Positions 1-7,349 of a stretch of 18,277 nucleotides of DNA are shown in pieces; position 1 is the stretch's first letter; every line of letters starts with the position of its first letter. The position numbers and the translations under genes were made by a program. The DNA is taken from positions 1-18,277 of the forward strand of contig CALCQB010000311.1 in the NCBI GenBank assembly GCA_937897535.1, in the 5' to 3' direction. Source of the DNA: an uncultured Novosphingobium sp. Its GTDB lineage: Bacteria > Pseudomonadota > Alphaproteobacteria > Sphingomonadales > Sphingomonadaceae. Below the pieces are notes generated by a model. The model worked only from the letters and a program-made list of their open reading frames with translations, made no database searches and was not told the origin of the DNA.

Positions 1-327
1 ATGGGCAGCAACGGCGGCTCGGTGTCGAAGACCTTCGAGAAGGATCCGGGACATGTGAGCTTCTCGGATCTGCAGGTCCGTTACGCGAACGTGTACGGCA
101 AGGTCGGTTTCAAGGTCACCGGTGAAGCGCTCTACGCCAACGACTGGCAGAACACCAACAACTATGCGCCGGTCGCGCCGCGCACGACGCCGTCGCCCGA
201 GATCAATCCCGACTGGACCACCAGCTATCCCAAATCGCTCGAGCTCGACGCGATGTACGAACCGGGCAGGACCCGCGGCGGCTTTGGCACCGGTGATCCG
301 GTCTATGCGCATTGGGCCAGGCTGTGA
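1..327 (+). CDS. 3' end of an unrecognised protein (5' partial)
   Basis: This is an open frame from the first base to a TGA at 325-327, giving 108 residues. An ATG sits at base 1, but no upstream sequence is available to show a ribosome binding site, so the real start is probably outside the window. The fragment is rich in Tyr, Trp, Pro and Asn, and ends in a Gly/Arg stretch followed by an aromatic tail (RTRGGFGTGDPVYAHWARL). I see no signal peptide, membrane segment or catalytic motif. It lies 46 bases before an NTF2-like gene on the same strand and probably belongs to the same transcript. I do not recognise the family. It could be the C-terminus of a larger periplasmic or cytoplasmic enzyme of the same catabolic cluster. 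Confidence 0.6.
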   Translation: MGSNGGSVSKTFEKDPGHVSFSDLQVRYANVYGKVGFKVTGEALYANDWQNTNNYAPVAPRTTPSPEINPDWTTSYPKSLELDAMYEPGRTRGGFGTGDPVYAHWARL

Positions 328-373
328 TCCAAACTGCCGCCAGTTTTTTCGAGCCCAGCCGGGGTGTGATTTG

Positions 374-901
374 ATGACTTTCGACGCTGAAGCCGAGCTG
401 CGCGATCTCTGTGCGCGCCGCGATATTACCGACGCGGTCCACCGCTACATGCGCGGGCTCGACCGGCTCGACGCCAAGCTGCTGCGCAGCGCCTTTCACG
501 ATGATGCCGCGATCGACGTCGGGCTGACCGCGACCGGACCGGACGATTATGTCCCGTTCTGTATCGACCTGCTCGCCGGGTTCGGGCCAACGCACCATTT
601 CCTCGGGCAGATCCGGATCGAGTTGATCGGGCCGGACAGTGCGCAGGGCGAATGCTATTTCCAGGCCTGGCATGGCTCCCGCGATGAACAGGGCGGCGAG
701 CGCGACCTGTTCATTTCGGGCCGCTATATTGACGACTATACCTGCAAGAATGGTGAGTGGCGTATCGCCCGCCGAAAGCTCATTACCGATTGGGTCAAGG
801 ACGATCCGGCCAACCGCGCTTATCTCGTCGCCAATCCTGGCCTGCACACCGGAGCACGGGGCGGTAAGGATTTCAGCGAGACTCGTGACTGGCAACGTTG
901 A
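374..901 (+). CDS. NTF2/SnoaL-like protein (possible oxygenase partner)
   Basis: The 175-residue product starts at ATG 374, with GGGG about nine bases upstream. Residues 5-35 read like the first helix of SnoaL_4-type NTF2-fold proteins (LRDLCARRDITDAVHRYMRG, then LDRLD and an FHDDA turn). The C-terminal half has the usual alternating strands, including GRYIDDYTCKNGEWRIARRK. The reading frame continues upstream, but that part overlaps the preceding gene and does not look like this family. NTF2-fold proteins can be isomerases, dehydratases or hydrolases, and the beta subunits of ring-hydroxylating dioxygenases share the fold. The next gene, 26 bases downstream, encodes a Rieske alpha subunit, so a beta-like role is possible. 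No catalytic residue can be assigned with confidence. Confidence 0.85.
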   Translation: MTFDAEAELRDLCARRDITDAVHRYMRGLDRLDAKLLRSAFHDDAAIDVGLTATGPDDYVPFCIDLLAGFGPTHHFLGQIRIELIGPDSAQGECYFQAWHGSRDEQGGERDLFISGRYIDDYTCKNGEWRIARRKLITDWVKDDPANRAYLVANPGLHTGARGGKDFSETRDWQR

Positions 902-927
902 TCGCCCAGTATGGAGAGAGCAGAAGC

Positions 928-2247
928 ATGACCGTTCAGTCCCCGCCCTCGCGCTATTCGCCCGAATTCGACATGCCGGTGCGCGGCGATACGATCACCG
1001 CCGATCGCTACATCACCCGCGATTGGATGGACCTGGAAAACCGGTATCTGTGGCCCAAGGTCTGGCACCTGGGCGCGGTACTGGCCGAACTGGAAGAGCC
1101 GGGCGACATCGTCCGCCACAATTTCGGCAAGGAATCGGTGATCATGGTTCGGCAGGAGGACGGCAAGATCCGGGCCTTCTACAATTCCTGCCCGCATCGC
1201 GGCAACCGGCTGGTGCTCGGCGACGTCGCCAGCGTGCCGCGGATCGTCTGCGGTTATCACGGCTGGCAGTTCGATATCGACGGCGTGCTGGCCCAGGTTC
1301 AGGACCCCGATGATTTCGCCGGGGGCAGCCCGTGCGGCAAGGTCCACCTGACCGAACTGCGTTGCGACACCTGGGGGCCGTTCGTGTGGTGGTGCATGGA
1401 CGACGACGTCAAACCGCTTCACGAATGGCTTGCGCCCTATCCCGAGCGGCTCGCCGGATACGGCCTCGATAGCTGGGTGCGGGTGCTCAATGTCTCGGCC
1501 GATTGCGAGTTCAACTGGAAAATCATCCGCGACAATTTCAACGAGAGCTACCACCTGCCGACGATCCATCCGGAGCTGTCGACCTTCATCAACGATGGCC
1601 TGCCGACGACGCTGTTCGAGATGTACCCATCCGGGCACAACGCGATGTGGATGATCGGCCACCAGGCGACCACCCGCAAGGATTTCGACAGCGGCGAGGT
1701 TCCGGCGCCGCTTGACGATATCGCGCGGGCCTGGGGGGTCGATCCGGCCCAGTACCAAGGCCACACCGGCGATATCCGCGCTGCCGTGATCGCCGCCAAG
1801 CGCAAGCTCGGGCCGGAGCGCGGCTACAACTACGATTCCATGACCGACCAGCAGCTGGCCGATTATTTCCACTGCACGATGTTCCCCAACCTGACCCTGA
1901 CGATGTCGCCCGAACAGTGCCAGATCCTGCGCACCGAACCGCATCCGACCGATCCCGAAAAGTGCATCTTTCAGCATTGGTGCCTCTACCCGCCGGTCAA
2001 GGGGATGGCAGAGGTCGAGACCCCGGTTGGCCCGGCTCCGCTCAAGCACGATGCGATCCACTTCCATTGCACCTATGGCGACGGCACCTCGGTCGGTTTC
2101 GTCGCCGATCAGGACCTGTCGATCGGGACCACCCAGCAGCAGGGGCTCAACTCGCGCGGGTTCAAGGGGTTCGTCCTGCCGCTGCAGGAAAAGCGGGTCC
2201 AGCGGTTCCATGAACTGCTCAACGACATGGTGCAGGGCAAGGATTGA
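928..2247 (+). CDS. Rieske [2Fe-2S] ring-hydroxylating oxygenase, alpha subunit
   Basis: The 439-residue product starts at ATG 928, nine bases after GGAGAG (913-918). The Rieske cluster ligands are clear: C88-P-H90-R-G and C108-G-Y-H111-G-W. The C-terminal catalytic domain carries the mononuclear iron pair H209 and H214 in NFNESYHLPTIHP. The likely third ligand is D396, eight residues before Q404 in the usual D-x7-Q-x-G-L context. Enzymes of this family use electrons from a ferredoxin and/or reductase to activate O2 and hydroxylate aromatic, alicyclic or steroid substrates in the cytoplasm. No ferredoxin, reductase or canonical beta subunit is visible in this window. The gene lies between an NTF2-like protein and an SDR, consistent with hydroxylation followed by dehydrogenation. 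The substrate is unknown. Confidence 0.95.
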   Translation: MTVQSPPSRYSPEFDMPVRGDTITADRYITRDWMDLENRYLWPKVWHLGAVLAELEEPGDIVRHNFGKESVIMVRQEDGKIRAFYNSCPHRGNRLVLGDVASVPRIVCGYHGWQFDIDGVLAQVQDPDDFAGGSPCGKVHLTELRCDTWGPFVWWCMDDDVKPLHEWLAPYPERLAGYGLDSWVRVLNVSADCEFNWKIIRDNFNESYHLPTIHPELSTFINDGLPTTLFEMYPSGHNAMWMIGHQATTRKDFDSGEVPAPLDDIARAWGVDPAQYQGHTGDIRAAVIAAKRKLGPERGYNYDSMTDQQLADYFHCTMFPNLTLTMSPEQCQILRTEPHPTDPEKCIFQHWCLYPPVKGMAEVETPVGPAPLKHDAIHFHCTYGDGTSVGFVADQDLSIGTTQQQGLNSRGFKGFVLPLQEKRVQRFHELLNDMVQGKD

Positions 2248-2299
2248 TCAGCACTCCCGGCACTGCGGTGCCCCGCGAACCCGACAAAGGAATTGAACT

Positions 2300-3076
2300 A
2301 TGAGCGGAGCGCGCAATCGCCTCGATAACAAGGTCGCCATCGTAACCGGCGCAGGGATGGGCATGGGCGCGGCAACCGCGCGGGTCTTTGCCGGATACGG
2401 TGCCAAAGTGGTGGTGTCCGATATTAACCAGGCTGCCGGGGAAGAGACGGTCGCAACAATCCTGGCAGCGGGCGGCGAGGCTAGCTTCATCGCCTGCGAC
2501 GTGGCCGAAGAGGACCAGGTCATCGCGCTGGTGGCGGCCACGGTGGCGAAATACGGCCGCCTCGACTGTGCGGTCAACAATGCCGCGATCACCCCCGATG
2601 TGCTGCCAGTGGCCGAAGCCGACATGGCGGTCTGGGACCGGGTGATCCGGGTCGATCTGCGCTCGGTCATGCTGTGCATGAAGTATGAGATCAAGCAGAT
2701 GCTGGCGCAGGGCGGGGGCGGGGCCGTGGTCAACGTCGGCTCGGTCAGCTCCTTCCGTCCGCAGCCGGCCAATTCGGCTTACGTGGCGGCCAAGCACGGG
2801 GTGATCGGACTGACCAAGACCGGCAGCCTCGAATATGCCGGGCTGGGAATTCGGGTCAATGCGGTGCTACCCGGGGCGATCGACACCCCGATGCTGCGCC
2901 ACGCGCTGGTCCAGAACAACTTCACCGAAGAGGACTTTGCCCCCGCGCTCAGCCTGTTTGGACGCTTCGGCAAGGCCGAGGAAGTGGGCGAGGCCAGCGC
3001 CTGGTTGTGCTCCGACGCCTCGAGCTATGTCACCGGGCACAGCCTCGCGGTCGAGGGCGGCTATCTGACACGTTGA
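2300..3076 (+). CDS. Short-chain dehydrogenase/reductase (NAD-type)
   Basis: The 258-residue product starts at ATG 2300 behind AAAGGA (2286-2291). It is a classical SDR. The cofactor loop is T16-G17-x3-G21-x-G23, with acidic D41 after the second beta strand, which favours NAD(H) over NADP(H). An NNAA motif follows, and the catalytic residues are S148, Y161 and K165 (YVAAK). The C-terminus has the usual substrate-loop and dimer segments ending in VTGHSLAVEGGYLTR. It would oxidise an alcohol or cis-diol, or reduce a ketone, in the cytoplasm. It is 52 bases downstream of the Rieske gene and 54 bases upstream of the FAD dehydrogenase, so the product of one could be the substrate of the next. Family assignment is certain; the substrate is not. 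Confidence 0.95.
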   Translation: MSGARNRLDNKVAIVTGAGMGMGAATARVFAGYGAKVVVSDINQAAGEETVATILAAGGEASFIACDVAEEDQVIALVAATVAKYGRLDCAVNNAAITPDVLPVAEADMAVWDRVIRVDLRSVMLCMKYEIKQMLAQGGGGAVVNVGSVSSFRPQPANSAYVAAKHGVIGLTKTGSLEYAGLGIRVNAVLPGAIDTPMLRHALVQNNFTEEDFAPALSLFGRFGKAEEVGEASAWLCSDASSYVTGHSLAVEGGYLTR

Positions 3077-3130
3077 GGATCGGGCGCCACGCGGCGACCT
3101 GGCCAGACTAGATTACCTGGGAGATCGACA

Positions 3131-4783
3131 ATGAGTGACGGCGCAAAGTGGGATCTGGAAGCTGACGTCGTGGTGCTTGGCTCCGGCGGGGCGGCTTTGA
3201 CGGCGGCGATTTCCGCGCACGATTCCGGCGCGAAGGAAGTGGTGATCCTGGAACGATCGGGGATGGTCGGCGGAACCACCGCGATGTCGGGCGGGATGCT
3301 GTGGATCCCCGGCAATCATCACCAGCTTGCCGCCGGGATTGCGGAATCGGACGAAGACATCGTCGCTTATCTCGATGCGCTGGCCCCGGACCAGCTCGAT
3401 CCCGACACCCTGGGGGCGTTCATGGAGAAGGGGCCCGAGATGCTCCGCTATCTCGAGGACAGGACCCCGGTCCGGTTCCACGCCTATGCCGATTTTCCCG
3501 ATTACCAGCCCTACCTGCCGGGGGCCAAGCCCGACGGCGGTCGTTCGCTCGACAACGATGCCTATTCGTTCGAGCGGCTGGGCAAGTGGGCGAGCCGGGT
3601 CAACCCGACCAAGATGGCCTACCCGATGCGCGGCAGCCTGATGGAAGCGGTCAGCGGTTCGCTGACCGAAGAGATGCTCGCCAAACGCGAGAAAGGCGAC
3701 TTCCGGGGGCTGGGGCAGGCCCTGGTCGGGGCCTTGTTCGAGGCGGTCATCGATCGCAAGATCCCGGTCGAATTCGAAAAGCGGGCGCGCAAGCTGGTCA
3801 AGGACGGTGACCGGGTGATCGGGGTCGTGGCCGAAAACGCGAATGGCAAGGACTTCCGGGTCCGCGCCCGCCGCGGCGTGGTGATCGCCACCGGCGGCTT
3901 CGAATGGAACGAGAGCCTGGTCAAGGCGTTCCTGCGCGGGCCTTTGACCGGACCGGTCAGCGTGCCCGAGAACGAAGGCGACGGGCTGCTGATGGCGATC
4001 GAAGCCGGGGCGCAGCTGGGCAATATGCAGAATGCCTGGTGGCAGCAGAGCGTGCTCGAGATGAAGCCGCAGCATCGCAACGCCAAGCCCAATTACCTGC
4101 TCGGCTCGGACGAACGCGCCCGCCCGGGCGCGATCCTCGTCAACCGCGCCGGCAAGCGCTTCGTGAACGAGGCTGCCAACTACAACGCCATGGGCAAGGG
4201 CGTGCTGGCGTTCGATGCCGGTAAACACGAATATGCCAACCTGCCCTACTGGCTGATTCTGGATCAGCGTTACAAGGACAAGTACCCGGCCTTCACCTCG
4301 ATGCCGGGCTCGCCGATCCCGTCCTACATGATGCAGGCGGAAACGCTGGAGGAACTGGCAGACAAGGCTGGGATCGACCCGGCCGGGTTGGTCGCTACCG
4401 TGGCGCGGTTCAACGACATGGTCCGCAAGGGCCACGACGACGACTTCAACCGCGGTGACAATACGTATGACAACTACACGATGTGGGGTGATCCCGATTT
4501 CGAGCCGCCGTACCGCACACTGGGCTTAATCGACCAAGGTCCGTACTACGCCGTCAAGATGGAATCGGGCGCGCTCGGTACGGCCGGTGGCCCCAGGGTC
4601 AATGGCGATGCGCAGGTGATCGACTGGGCCGGCAATCCGATCCAGGGGCTCTATGCGGCCGGCAATGCCACCTGCGCGGTGCTGGGCGAGGCCTATGGCG
4701 GGGCCGGCGGTACGCTGGGTCCGGGCCTGACTTTCGGCTACATCGCCGGACGGCATCTGGGCACCCACTTGCCCAACCATTGA
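3131..4783 (+). CDS. FAD-dependent dehydrogenase, 3-ketosteroid-delta1-dehydrogenase-like
   Basis: The 550-residue product starts at ATG 3131 after GGGAG (3119-3123). The N-terminal dinucleotide-binding fold reads VVVLGSGGAALTAA, with the acidic end of strand 2 in ILERS, then GGTTAMSGGMLWIPGN, which is typical of flavoproteins of the fumarate reductase/KstD superfamily. The C-terminal FAD segment is GLYAAGNATCAVLGEAYGGA followed by GGTLGPGLTFG. Candidate active-site residues by eye are Y125 (FPDYQPYLPGA), Y351 (NEAANYNAMGKG), and Y522 with G526; the Y-x3-G spacing matches the catalytic Tyr/Gly pair known in KstD. Such enzymes introduce a double bond next to a ketone. Length is normal for the family. 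Alternatives are a delta4-type or another ketone-adjacent dehydrogenase; a true steroid substrate is inference. Confidence 0.88.
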   Translation: MSDGAKWDLEADVVVLGSGGAALTAAISAHDSGAKEVVILERSGMVGGTTAMSGGMLWIPGNHHQLAAGIAESDEDIVAYLDALAPDQLDPDTLGAFMEKGPEMLRYLEDRTPVRFHAYADFPDYQPYLPGAKPDGGRSLDNDAYSFERLGKWASRVNPTKMAYPMRGSLMEAVSGSLTEEMLAKREKGDFRGLGQALVGALFEAVIDRKIPVEFEKRARKLVKDGDRVIGVVAENANGKDFRVRARRGVVIATGGFEWNESLVKAFLRGPLTGPVSVPENEGDGLLMAIEAGAQLGNMQNAWWQQSVLEMKPQHRNAKPNYLLGSDERARPGAILVNRAGKRFVNEAANYNAMGKGVLAFDAGKHEYANLPYWLILDQRYKDKYPAFTSMPGSPIPSYMMQAETLEELADKAGIDPAGLVATVARFNDMVRKGHDDDFNRGDNTYDNYTMWGDPDFEPPYRTLGLIDQGPYYAVKMESGALGTAGGPRVNGDAQVIDWAGNPIQGLYAAGNATCAVLGEAYGGAGGTLGPGLTFGYIAGRHLGTHLPNH

Positions 4784-4784
4784 G

Positions 4785-4820
4785 CTGGCCGGGGACGGGG
4801 CCAACCCGTCCCCCGGTCAG
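4785..4820. terminator. Hairpin between convergent genes, possible bidirectional terminator
   Basis: A long GC-rich inverted repeat separates the ends of the FAD dehydrogenase (+) and the SDR (-). The left arm is 4785-4799 and the right arm 4805-4820, with a five-base loop, one mismatch and one bulged C. Its outer bases reach into the minus-strand stop codon. Neither side has a clear T-run, so it is either a weak intrinsic terminator or an mRNA 3'-end stabiliser. Confidence 0.5.
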
Positions 4821-5596
4821 ACCTGGCTGAAGCCGCCATCCATCAGGAATTCGGCGCAAGTGACGAAGCTGGCGGCTTCGGAGCAGAGGTAAACCACTCC
4901 GCCGCTCATCTCGTCGGGGCGGCCCATCCGTCCGATCGGATGGCGCGCTTCCATCCCGGCCTGGGCGATCTCGCGTGAGGGCGCAGCGCCAAGCTCGACA
5001 TAACGATCCATGATCGCGCCGAGCATGCCAGTGTCGATCCCGCCCGGATGAACCGAATTGACCCGGATGTTGTAGCCGAGCGCCGCGAATTCGGCGCCCA
5101 TGCACTTCGACAGCATCTTCACCGCCGCCTTGCTGGTGCAATAGGCCGCGTTGAAGGCCGCGCCGCGCAAGCCGCCGACGCTGGAGAAATTGACCACCGA
5201 AGCCCCGCCGGCACGGGCCTGGCCGCCGAGCTTGAGCAGCGGCAGCAACGTCTGCGTGCCGATGATCACCGAATCGACGTTGATCGCGTTGACCCGGTGC
5301 CATTCGCTGAGCGGGGTATCCTCGATCTTGCCGACGATCGAGATCGCAGCAAGATTAACCAGCGCATCGAGCCGGCCGTACTTCTGGCGAACCAGCGCCT
5401 CGACCGCCTGCCAGTCACCCTCGCTGGTGACGTCATGGCGCAGGTAGTGGTCGGCACCGTCGATCGTCGCCGTGTCGGGCAGGTCGGTGGCGATCACCGT
5501 CGCGCCTGCAGCCTTCAGCGCCTTGACCACCGCGCGGCCGATGCCGCCAGCCGCGCCGGTCGCCACCACAACGGTATCGGGAAGAGCAATCGTCAT
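4817..5596 (-). CDS. Short-chain dehydrogenase/reductase, third gene of a three-SDR operon
   Basis: The 259-residue product starts at ATG 5596 and ends at TGA 4817. It has the cofactor loop T13-G14-x3-G18-x-G20 and D38 after strand 2, suggesting NAD(H). Catalytic S139, Y152 and K156 (YCTSK) are present. The usual NNAG structural motif is changed to NLAA (residues 81-84), an uncommon but tolerated variant. The C-terminal tail is CAEFLMDGGFSQV. It starts 12 bases after the preceding SDR ends and is the last gene of the minus-strand operon 7206-4817, before a shared hairpin. It would act on a hydroxyl/ketone pair in the same catabolic route; the substrate is not readable from sequence. Confidence 0.94.
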   Translation of the reverse strand: MTIALPDTVVVATGAAGGIGRAVVKALKAAGATVIATDLPDTATIDGADHYLRHDVTSEGDWQAVEALVRQKYGRLDALVNLAAISIVGKIEDTPLSEWHRVNAINVDSVIIGTQTLLPLLKLGGQARAGGASVVNFSSVGGLRGAAFNAAYCTSKAAVKMLSKCMGAEFAALGYNIRVNSVHPGGIDTGMLGAIMDRYVELGAAPSREIAQAGMEARHPIGRMGRPDEMSGGVVYLCSEAASFVTCAEFLMDGGFSQV

Positions 5597-5608
5597 CGGT
5601 CCAAGTCC

Positions 5609-6427
5609 TTATTGCGCGGTCCAGCCGCCATCCATCACCAGTTCCGCGCCGGTCATGTAGGCGCTGTCTTCGCTGGCGAGGAAGAACGCTCCCCCGGCAA
5701 GTTCGGCAGGGTCGGCCAGGCGGCCCAGCGGCGTCTGTCCCGATACTGCGTCGATCAGGTCGTCGGTCTTTTCGGCAAAGCCTTTGTCGACCCAGCGCTT
5801 GAATCCGGCATGGAGCAGGGGGGTCACAACGAACCCCGGGTGGAGCGAATTCGCACGGATCGGCATCTGCTTTTGCGCGAATTCGATCGCGATTCCCTTG
5901 GTGAACATCCGCACCGCGCCCTTGCTGGCGTTGTAGGCGGACACCTCGTTGTAGCCGACCAGCCCCATGATCGAACTGACGTTGATGATTGAGGACCCGC
6001 CGCGAAAATCCTTGCCGCTTTCGGCCATCAGCGGGACCAGGGTCTTGACCCCCAGGAACACCCCGTCGACGTTGATGTCCATGATCCGCCGCCAGTCCTT
6101 CATGGCGAGCGTCTCGACCGGGCCGGTCAGATCGGTCCCGGCGTTGTTGACCAGGACGTGGAGCTTGCCATGGCGGGCCACGATTTCGTCACGGGCACGC
6201 TGCCAGTCGGCCTCGCTGGTGACGTTGGCCTGGACGTAGCTGGCGGCTTGGCCCAGACCCGCCATCACCTCGCGCACGGTTTCGCTGTCGGCAGCGTCGA
6301 GGTCCGACAGCACGACTTCCGCTCCTTCGGCCAGAAACCGCTCGACACAGGCAAGGCCAATGCCCCGCAAACCGCCAGATACGAACGCGACCTTGCCCTT
6401 AAGCCGCTGTGCACCCAGATCGCTCAT
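5609..6427 (-). CDS. Short-chain dehydrogenase/reductase, second gene of a three-SDR operon
   Basis: The 272-residue product starts at ATG 6427. That start overlaps the stop of the upstream SDR by four bases (ATGA), so translation is likely coupled. It has S17-G18-G19-x2-G22-x-G24 as cofactor loop, with Ser in place of the usual Thr, and D42 pointing to NAD(H). NNAG is intact (residues 94-97), and the catalytic set is S152, Y165 and K169 (YNASK). An insertion around residues 190-215 lengthens the substrate loop (FKRWVDKGFAEKTDD), which would shape the pocket. The C-terminus reads AELVMDGGWTAQ. It is a cytoplasmic alcohol dehydrogenase or ketoreductase of the classical SDR family with unknown substrate. 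Confidence 0.95.
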   Translation of the reverse strand: MSDLGAQRLKGKVAFVSGGLRGIGLACVERFLAEGAEVVLSDLDAADSETVREVMAGLGQAASYVQANVTSEADWQRARDEIVARHGKLHVLVNNAGTDLTGPVETLAMKDWRRIMDINVDGVFLGVKTLVPLMAESGKDFRGGSSIINVSSIMGLVGYNEVSAYNASKGAVRMFTKGIAIEFAQKQMPIRANSLHPGFVVTPLLHAGFKRWVDKGFAEKTDDLIDAVSGQTPLGRLADPAELAGGAFFLASEDSAYMTGAELVMDGGWTAQ

Positions 6428-7206
6428 AGTCCGTTCATCCCTGCAGTTGAGGCGCCGTCGATCAGATATTCACCGCCCGAAATGAACGCGGCCTCGTCCG
6501 ACGCGAGGAACGCGACCAGCGCGGCCACTTCTTCGACCCGCGCCATCCGCTTCATCGGCGACATGCTTTCATATCCGGCGCGCATTGCCGCCGGATCGGC
6601 CGAAGCATCGATCAGGTTGGTGATCAGCGCGGTTTCGACCACGCCCGGCAAGATCGCGTTGACCCGGATATTGTAGCCCCGGTTGCCGCAATGCAGCGCG
6701 GCCGACTTGGTCAGCGCGACCACCGCCGCCTTTGATACCGAATAGGCGACATAGTTGCCCATCGCGCGGTTGGCGTTCATCGACGAGTTGATCACGATCG
6801 AGCCGGTCGGCCCTTCGGGGTTGTTCTTCATCGCCCGGATCGCGTGCTGGACGGTCAGCATCACCCCGGTCTGGTTGACCCCGATGACGGTGTTCCAGCC
6901 TTCGATTTCGATGTCCTCGACGCTCGAATCCCCGCGCTCGGTCCCGGCGTTGGCAAAGGCGAAGTCGAGCCGGCCGTGCCTGGCCAGGATGGCTTCCATC
7001 AATCCCGGCCAAGCGGAGGCATCTTCGACCCGATGAGCCCGGAAAGTCGCCCCGGTTTCAGCGCACAGCGCCTCTGCCGCAGCCGCGTTTGATCCGGTGA
7101 ACACCACCGCTGCGCCCTCCGCAGCGAGCCGCCGGACCGTCCCGGCCCCGATCCCCGAAGTCCCGCCGGTGACCAGCGCGACCTTTCCATCCAGCCGTTT
7201 GCTCAC
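6424..7206 (-). CDS. Short-chain dehydrogenase/reductase, first gene of a three-SDR operon
   Basis: I place the start at GTG 7206 (VSKRLDGKVALVTGG). GGGAG lies six bases upstream (7217-7213), and the family N-terminus begins here. The frame stays open to 7308, but that extension has no SDR similarity and crosses the promoter region. The product is 260 residues. The cofactor loop is T13-G14-G15-x2-G18-x-G20, NNAG appears as ANAG (85-88), and the catalytic residues are S142, Y155 and K159 (YSVSK). The position after strand 2 reads TGSN rather than an acidic residue, so cofactor preference may differ from the two downstream SDRs. It heads an operon divergent from the second Rieske oxygenase. Confidence 0.93.
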   Translation of the reverse strand: MSKRLDGKVALVTGGTSGIGAGTVRRLAAEGAAVVFTGSNAAAAEALCAETGATFRAHRVEDASAWPGLMEAILARHGRLDFAFANAGTERGDSSVEDIEIEGWNTVIGVNQTGVMLTVQHAIRAMKNNPEGPTGSIVINSSMNANRAMGNYVAYSVSKAAVVALTKSAALHCGNRGYNIRVNAILPGVVETALITNLIDASADPAAMRAGYESMSPMKRMARVEEVAALVAFLASDEAAFISGGEYLIDGASTAGMNGL

Positions 7207-7349
7207 GGCATTCTCCCAGAGTTGTTTCTGGCGCTGGTTTGGCGGATTATCGCGCGGCTGCAACCTATGCTTTCGGCAAGGTGACGATGCCTTGCGGGCC
7301 GGGCACAACCGGCACGATAAGGCACAATTCGGGATGAAGGATTCGCAAG
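7207..7349. promoter_or_regulatory. Divergent promoter region with phased GGCACAA repeats
   Basis: These 143 bases separate the minus-strand SDR operon from the plus-strand Rieske/ThuA operon. Direct repeats GGCACAA (7302-7308), GGCACGA (7311-7317) and GGCACAA (7321-7327) sit 9 and 10 bases apart, about one helical turn. A 6-bp inverted repeat TGCCTT/AAGGCA (7288-7293, 7319-7324) frames them. A weak plus-strand promoter could be TTGCGG (7292) and GATAAG (7316) with an 18-base spacer. The repeats would then overlap the promoter, as expected for an operator. The regulator is not identified; the LuxR-type protein at 10803 is the only candidate in the window. Confidence 0.5.

Noticed and set aside
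1..327. TonB-dependent receptor C-terminus
   Set aside because: It lacks the terminal aromatic residue and regular beta-strand alternation expected, and ends in ARL; no family could be assigned.
122..373. Upstream extension of the NTF2-like gene
   Set aside because: It overlaps the preceding coding frame, is Arg/Thr-rich without similarity, and the family N-terminus begins at ATG 374.
820..2211. 463-codon open frame on the minus strand opposite the first Rieske gene
   Set aside because: High-GC shadow frame: no recognisable domain, and the plus strand encodes an unmistakable Rieske protein. The same applies to long antisense frames at 3113-4435, 7203-8720, 10806-12296 (minus) and 14074-15543 (plus).
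2259..2272. Small hairpin GGCAC-TGCG-GTGCC between the Rieske and SDR genes
   Set aside because: The stem has five pairs and no T-run; the downstream gene has its own ribosome binding site and is probably cotranscribed.
7207..7308. 34-residue N-terminal extension of the first minus-strand SDR
   Set aside because: It lies in the divergent promoter region and lacks SDR similarity; GTG 7206 has a good Shine-Dalgarno.
7311..7323. Sigma-54 -24/-12 promoter (GGCACG ... GGC)
   Set aside because: The distance between the GG and GC elements is one base short of the strict spacing, and no sigma-54 activator is nearby.
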